In this document: piece by piece, positions 62,455 through 64,000 of the stretch | Position numbering within the stretch: the first letter of the stretch is position 1 | How the letters are laid out: each line of letters begins with the position of its first letter | Assembly (NCBI RefSeq): GCF_022637455.1 | Contig: NZ_CP093341.1 | Coordinates: 1,302,001 to 1,366,000 of the forward strand | DNA from: Lysobacter sp. S4-A87 | GTDB taxonomy: Bacteria; Pseudomonadota; Gammaproteobacteria; Xanthomonadales; Xanthomonadaceae | Direction: 5' to 3' | DNA: 64,000 nt | Notes under the pieces: model-generated | Told to the model about the DNA's origin: nothing | The model's input: the letters and a program-made list of their open reading frames with translations, nothing else | Database searches by the model: none | Position numbers and translations under genes: made by a program

Positions 62455-62764
62455 GCTTCACTCCTGCCTGTTCAACGCCGCTATACGCTTCCACTCGTTC
62501 CTTGAGCTTCTGTCCTGGACGGAACGTCACCACGGTGCGCGCGGAAATCGGAATCTCCTCGCCGGTCTTCGGGTTGCGACCCGGCCGCTGGTTCTTGCGG
62601 CGCAGGTCGAAGTTGCCGAAACCCGACAGCTTCACCTGGCGGCCCTGCTCCAGCGCCTCCCGAAGGGCGTCGAAGAAGGAATCGACGAATTCCTTGGCCT
62701 CGCGCTTGTTCAGCCCGACTTCGTCGAACAGGCGCTCGGCCATCTCAGCTTTGGTCAGTGCCAT
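62447..62764 (-). CDS. ihfA: Integration host factor subunit alpha
   Basis: A 105-residue DNA-bending protein that pairs with Ihf[32 protein letters not shown] is the usual start, with the beta-arm [18 protein letters not shown] carrying the intercalating Pro. It acts in recombination, replication and transcription. It starts 16 bases after pheT and overlaps merR, giving the standard pheT-ihfA-merR operon. Confidence 0.97.
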   Translation of the reverse strand: MALTKAEMAERLFDEVGLNKREAKEFVDSFFDALREALEQGRQVKLSGFGNFDLRRKNQRPGRNPKTGEEIPISARTVVTFRPGQKLKERVEAYSGVEQAGVKHA

Positions 62765-62780
62765 CTTTTTTCCTTCAACC

Positions 62781-64000
62781 TCAGCCTCGGATCACGGCAC
62801 CGTGTTCGCGCTGCAGGGCCTGGGTTACCGAAGCCACCGCCGCGTCCACGTCACGGTCAGTGAGCGTGCGCGATTCATCCTGCAGAATCAAGCCCATAGC
62901 AAGACTTTTGAAACCCGGTTCCACGCCCTTGCCCTGGTATTTGTCGAACAGGACCAGGTCGCGAAGAGCGGTTCCGGCGGCCCGACGAACGGCGGCCGAC
63001 AGCTGGCCCCAGGTCACCGATTCAGCCACCACAAACGCCAGGTCGCGGCGCACTGACGGGTACTTCGACAGCGCGCCGGCCTTGGCCACCGCGCGGCTGA
63101 ACAGCGGCTCCAGATCGAGCTCGAAGGCCACCACGTCGACGTCCAGGTCCAGCGAGCGCTGCAGGCGCGGGTGCAGATGGCCGATCCAGCCCAGGTACGC
63201 ACCATCGCGGTAGACGTCGGCAGAGCGCCCCGGGTGCGCCCAGGACGGCTGCGACGGGCGGTACTCGAGGCTGGCGCCGGCAAGGGCGGCCAGGCTGTCC
63301 AGATCGCCCCTGAGGTCGTGGAAACCGGCCGGACGGGCGGTCGTCGCCCACTGCTCGGCGGTCGCCTCACCGCAGATGGCGGCGGCGATGCGCGGGGTCT
63401 CGCGCGGCGACTCGGAGCCGTTTGCGCTGAAGACATTGCCCAGCTCGAACAGGCGCACGCGCGGCTGCTGGCGCACGGTGTTGCGTGCCAGCGCGGCGAC
63501 CAGGCCCGGCAGCAGGGCCGTGCGCATCACGCCCAGCTCGGCGCTGAGCGGATTGGCCAGCGGCACGGCGCCGTCGGCCTTGCCCCACTTCGCCAGCAGG
63601 TCGGCGTCGACGAAGGCGTAATTGACCGCTTCCAGATAGTCGCGCGCGGCCATCTGGCGACGGGCGCTGGCGTCCTCGACGCGGGTCTCGCTCGGCGCGA
63701 CCAGGCGCGCGGCGCCGGTCGGCAGCGTCGTCGGGATCGCGTCATAGCCGTGGATGCGCGCGATCTCCTCGACCAGGTCTTCTTCGATCGCCAGATCGAA
63801 GCGGCGGCTCGGCGGAATCACGCGCCAGCCGTCGGCGAGGTTCTCGACCGACAGGCCGAGCGCGCGCAGGATGCGCTCGACTTCGGCATCGGCGACCTGC
63901 AGGCCCAGCACGCGCGCCAGGCGCGCGCGACGCAGCGTGATCGGCTGCGACGGCTGCAGGTGTTCGGGCAACGCGGCTTCGATGATCGGGCCGGTCGTGC
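62781..64000 (-). CDS. pheT: Phenylalanyl-tRNA synthetase beta subunit, C-terminal part
   Basis: A partial gene running off the right edge; the frame stays open to 64000. The visible part (about 406 residues) includes the B5 domain ([16 protein letters not shown] onward), the synthetase-like core and the C-terminal FDX-ACB anticodon-binding domain ([14 protein letters not shown] to [12 protein letters not shown]). With PheS it charges tRNA-Phe. The N-terminal half, including the editing domain, is outside the window. Confidence 0.96.
   Translation of the reverse strand, partial: TTGPIIEAALPEHLQPSQPITLRRARLARVLGLQVADAEVERILRALGLSVENLADGWRVIPPSRRFDLAIEEDLVEEIARIHGYDAIPTTLPTGAARLVAPSETRVEDASARRQMAARDYLEAVNYAFVDADLLAKWGKADGAVPLANPLSAELGVMRTALLPGLVAALARNTVRQQPRVRLFELGNVFSANGSESPRETPRIAAAICGEATAEQWATTARPAGFHDLRGDLDSLAALAGASLEYRPSQPSWAHPGRSADVYRDGAYLGWIGHLHPRLQRSLDLDVDVVAFELDLEPLFSRAVAKAGALSKYPSVRRDLAFVVAESVTWGQLSAAVRRAAGTALRDLVLFDKYQGKGVEPGFKSLAMGLILQDESRTLTDRDVDAAVASVTQALQREHGAVIRG

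Overview
The window is high-GC bacterial chromosome, most likely from a gammaproteobacterium of the Xanthomonadaceae/Lysobacteraceae (Lysobacter-like). The evidence is protein content and gene order: coaD-rsmD next to ftsY and mutY-yggX, pheT-ihfA-merR-tRNA-Pro at the right end, and a lipid A deacylase-like protein and large RHS proteins of the kind seen in that family. This is inference; no 16S gene is present.

Layout. 1-11.9 kb is core chromosome: a methyltransferase, upp, a TMEM43-like/metallo-hydrolase pair, a coupled ferredoxin-gamma-glutamyltransferase pair, coaD, rsmD, ftsY, an AsmA-like protein, mutY, yggX and two lipoproteins. An intact tRNA-Phe(GAA) follows at 11955-12030.

11983-30652 is an integrated mobile element of about 18.7 kb inserted in that tRNA gene. 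It is bounded by a 49-bp direct repeat covering the tRNA 3' part. At its right end are a tyrosine integrase, a small helix-turn-helix protein and a primase-helicase. Next to the primase gene is a 230-bp cluster of an 8-bp iteron that looks like a replication origin. No capsid, terminase, portal or conjugation genes were seen, so it resembles a phage-satellite or integrative mobilizable element. Its cargo is a four-gene, translationally coupled type I restriction-modification operon (hsdR-hsdS-ATPase-hsdM). The third gene encodes a PrrC-like ATPase with a plausible anticodon-nuclease catalytic triad. An HNH endonuclease and four unrecognised small genes lie beside it. The cargo is visibly less GC-rich than the rest of the window.

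31.3-40 kb is an accessory locus of secreted proteins. It holds a putative glycosidase-like protein, two tandem YD/RHS-repeat proteins and a small two-helix membrane protein directly behind the RHS C-terminus. The glycosidase-like protein and the 1217-residue RHS protein share the same two C-terminal modules and a Cys-containing Pro-rich tail.

40.2-64 kb returns to core or mixed genes: an LpxR-like protein, a DUF2541-like secreted protein, a diheme cytochrome c lipoprotein, an Excalibur protein and kptA. Then come an mrfB-mrfA-like exonuclease/helicase pair, an LEA2-like lipoprotein, an acyl-CoA dehydrogenase, an HNH protein and dxs. A TraB/GumN protein, a DUF985 cupin, a 5'-truncated dihydrofolate-reductase-family pseudogene, a methyltransferase and a sulfatase follow. 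The window ends with tRNA-Pro(GGG), a MerR regulator, ihfA and the C-terminal part of pheT, which runs off the right edge.
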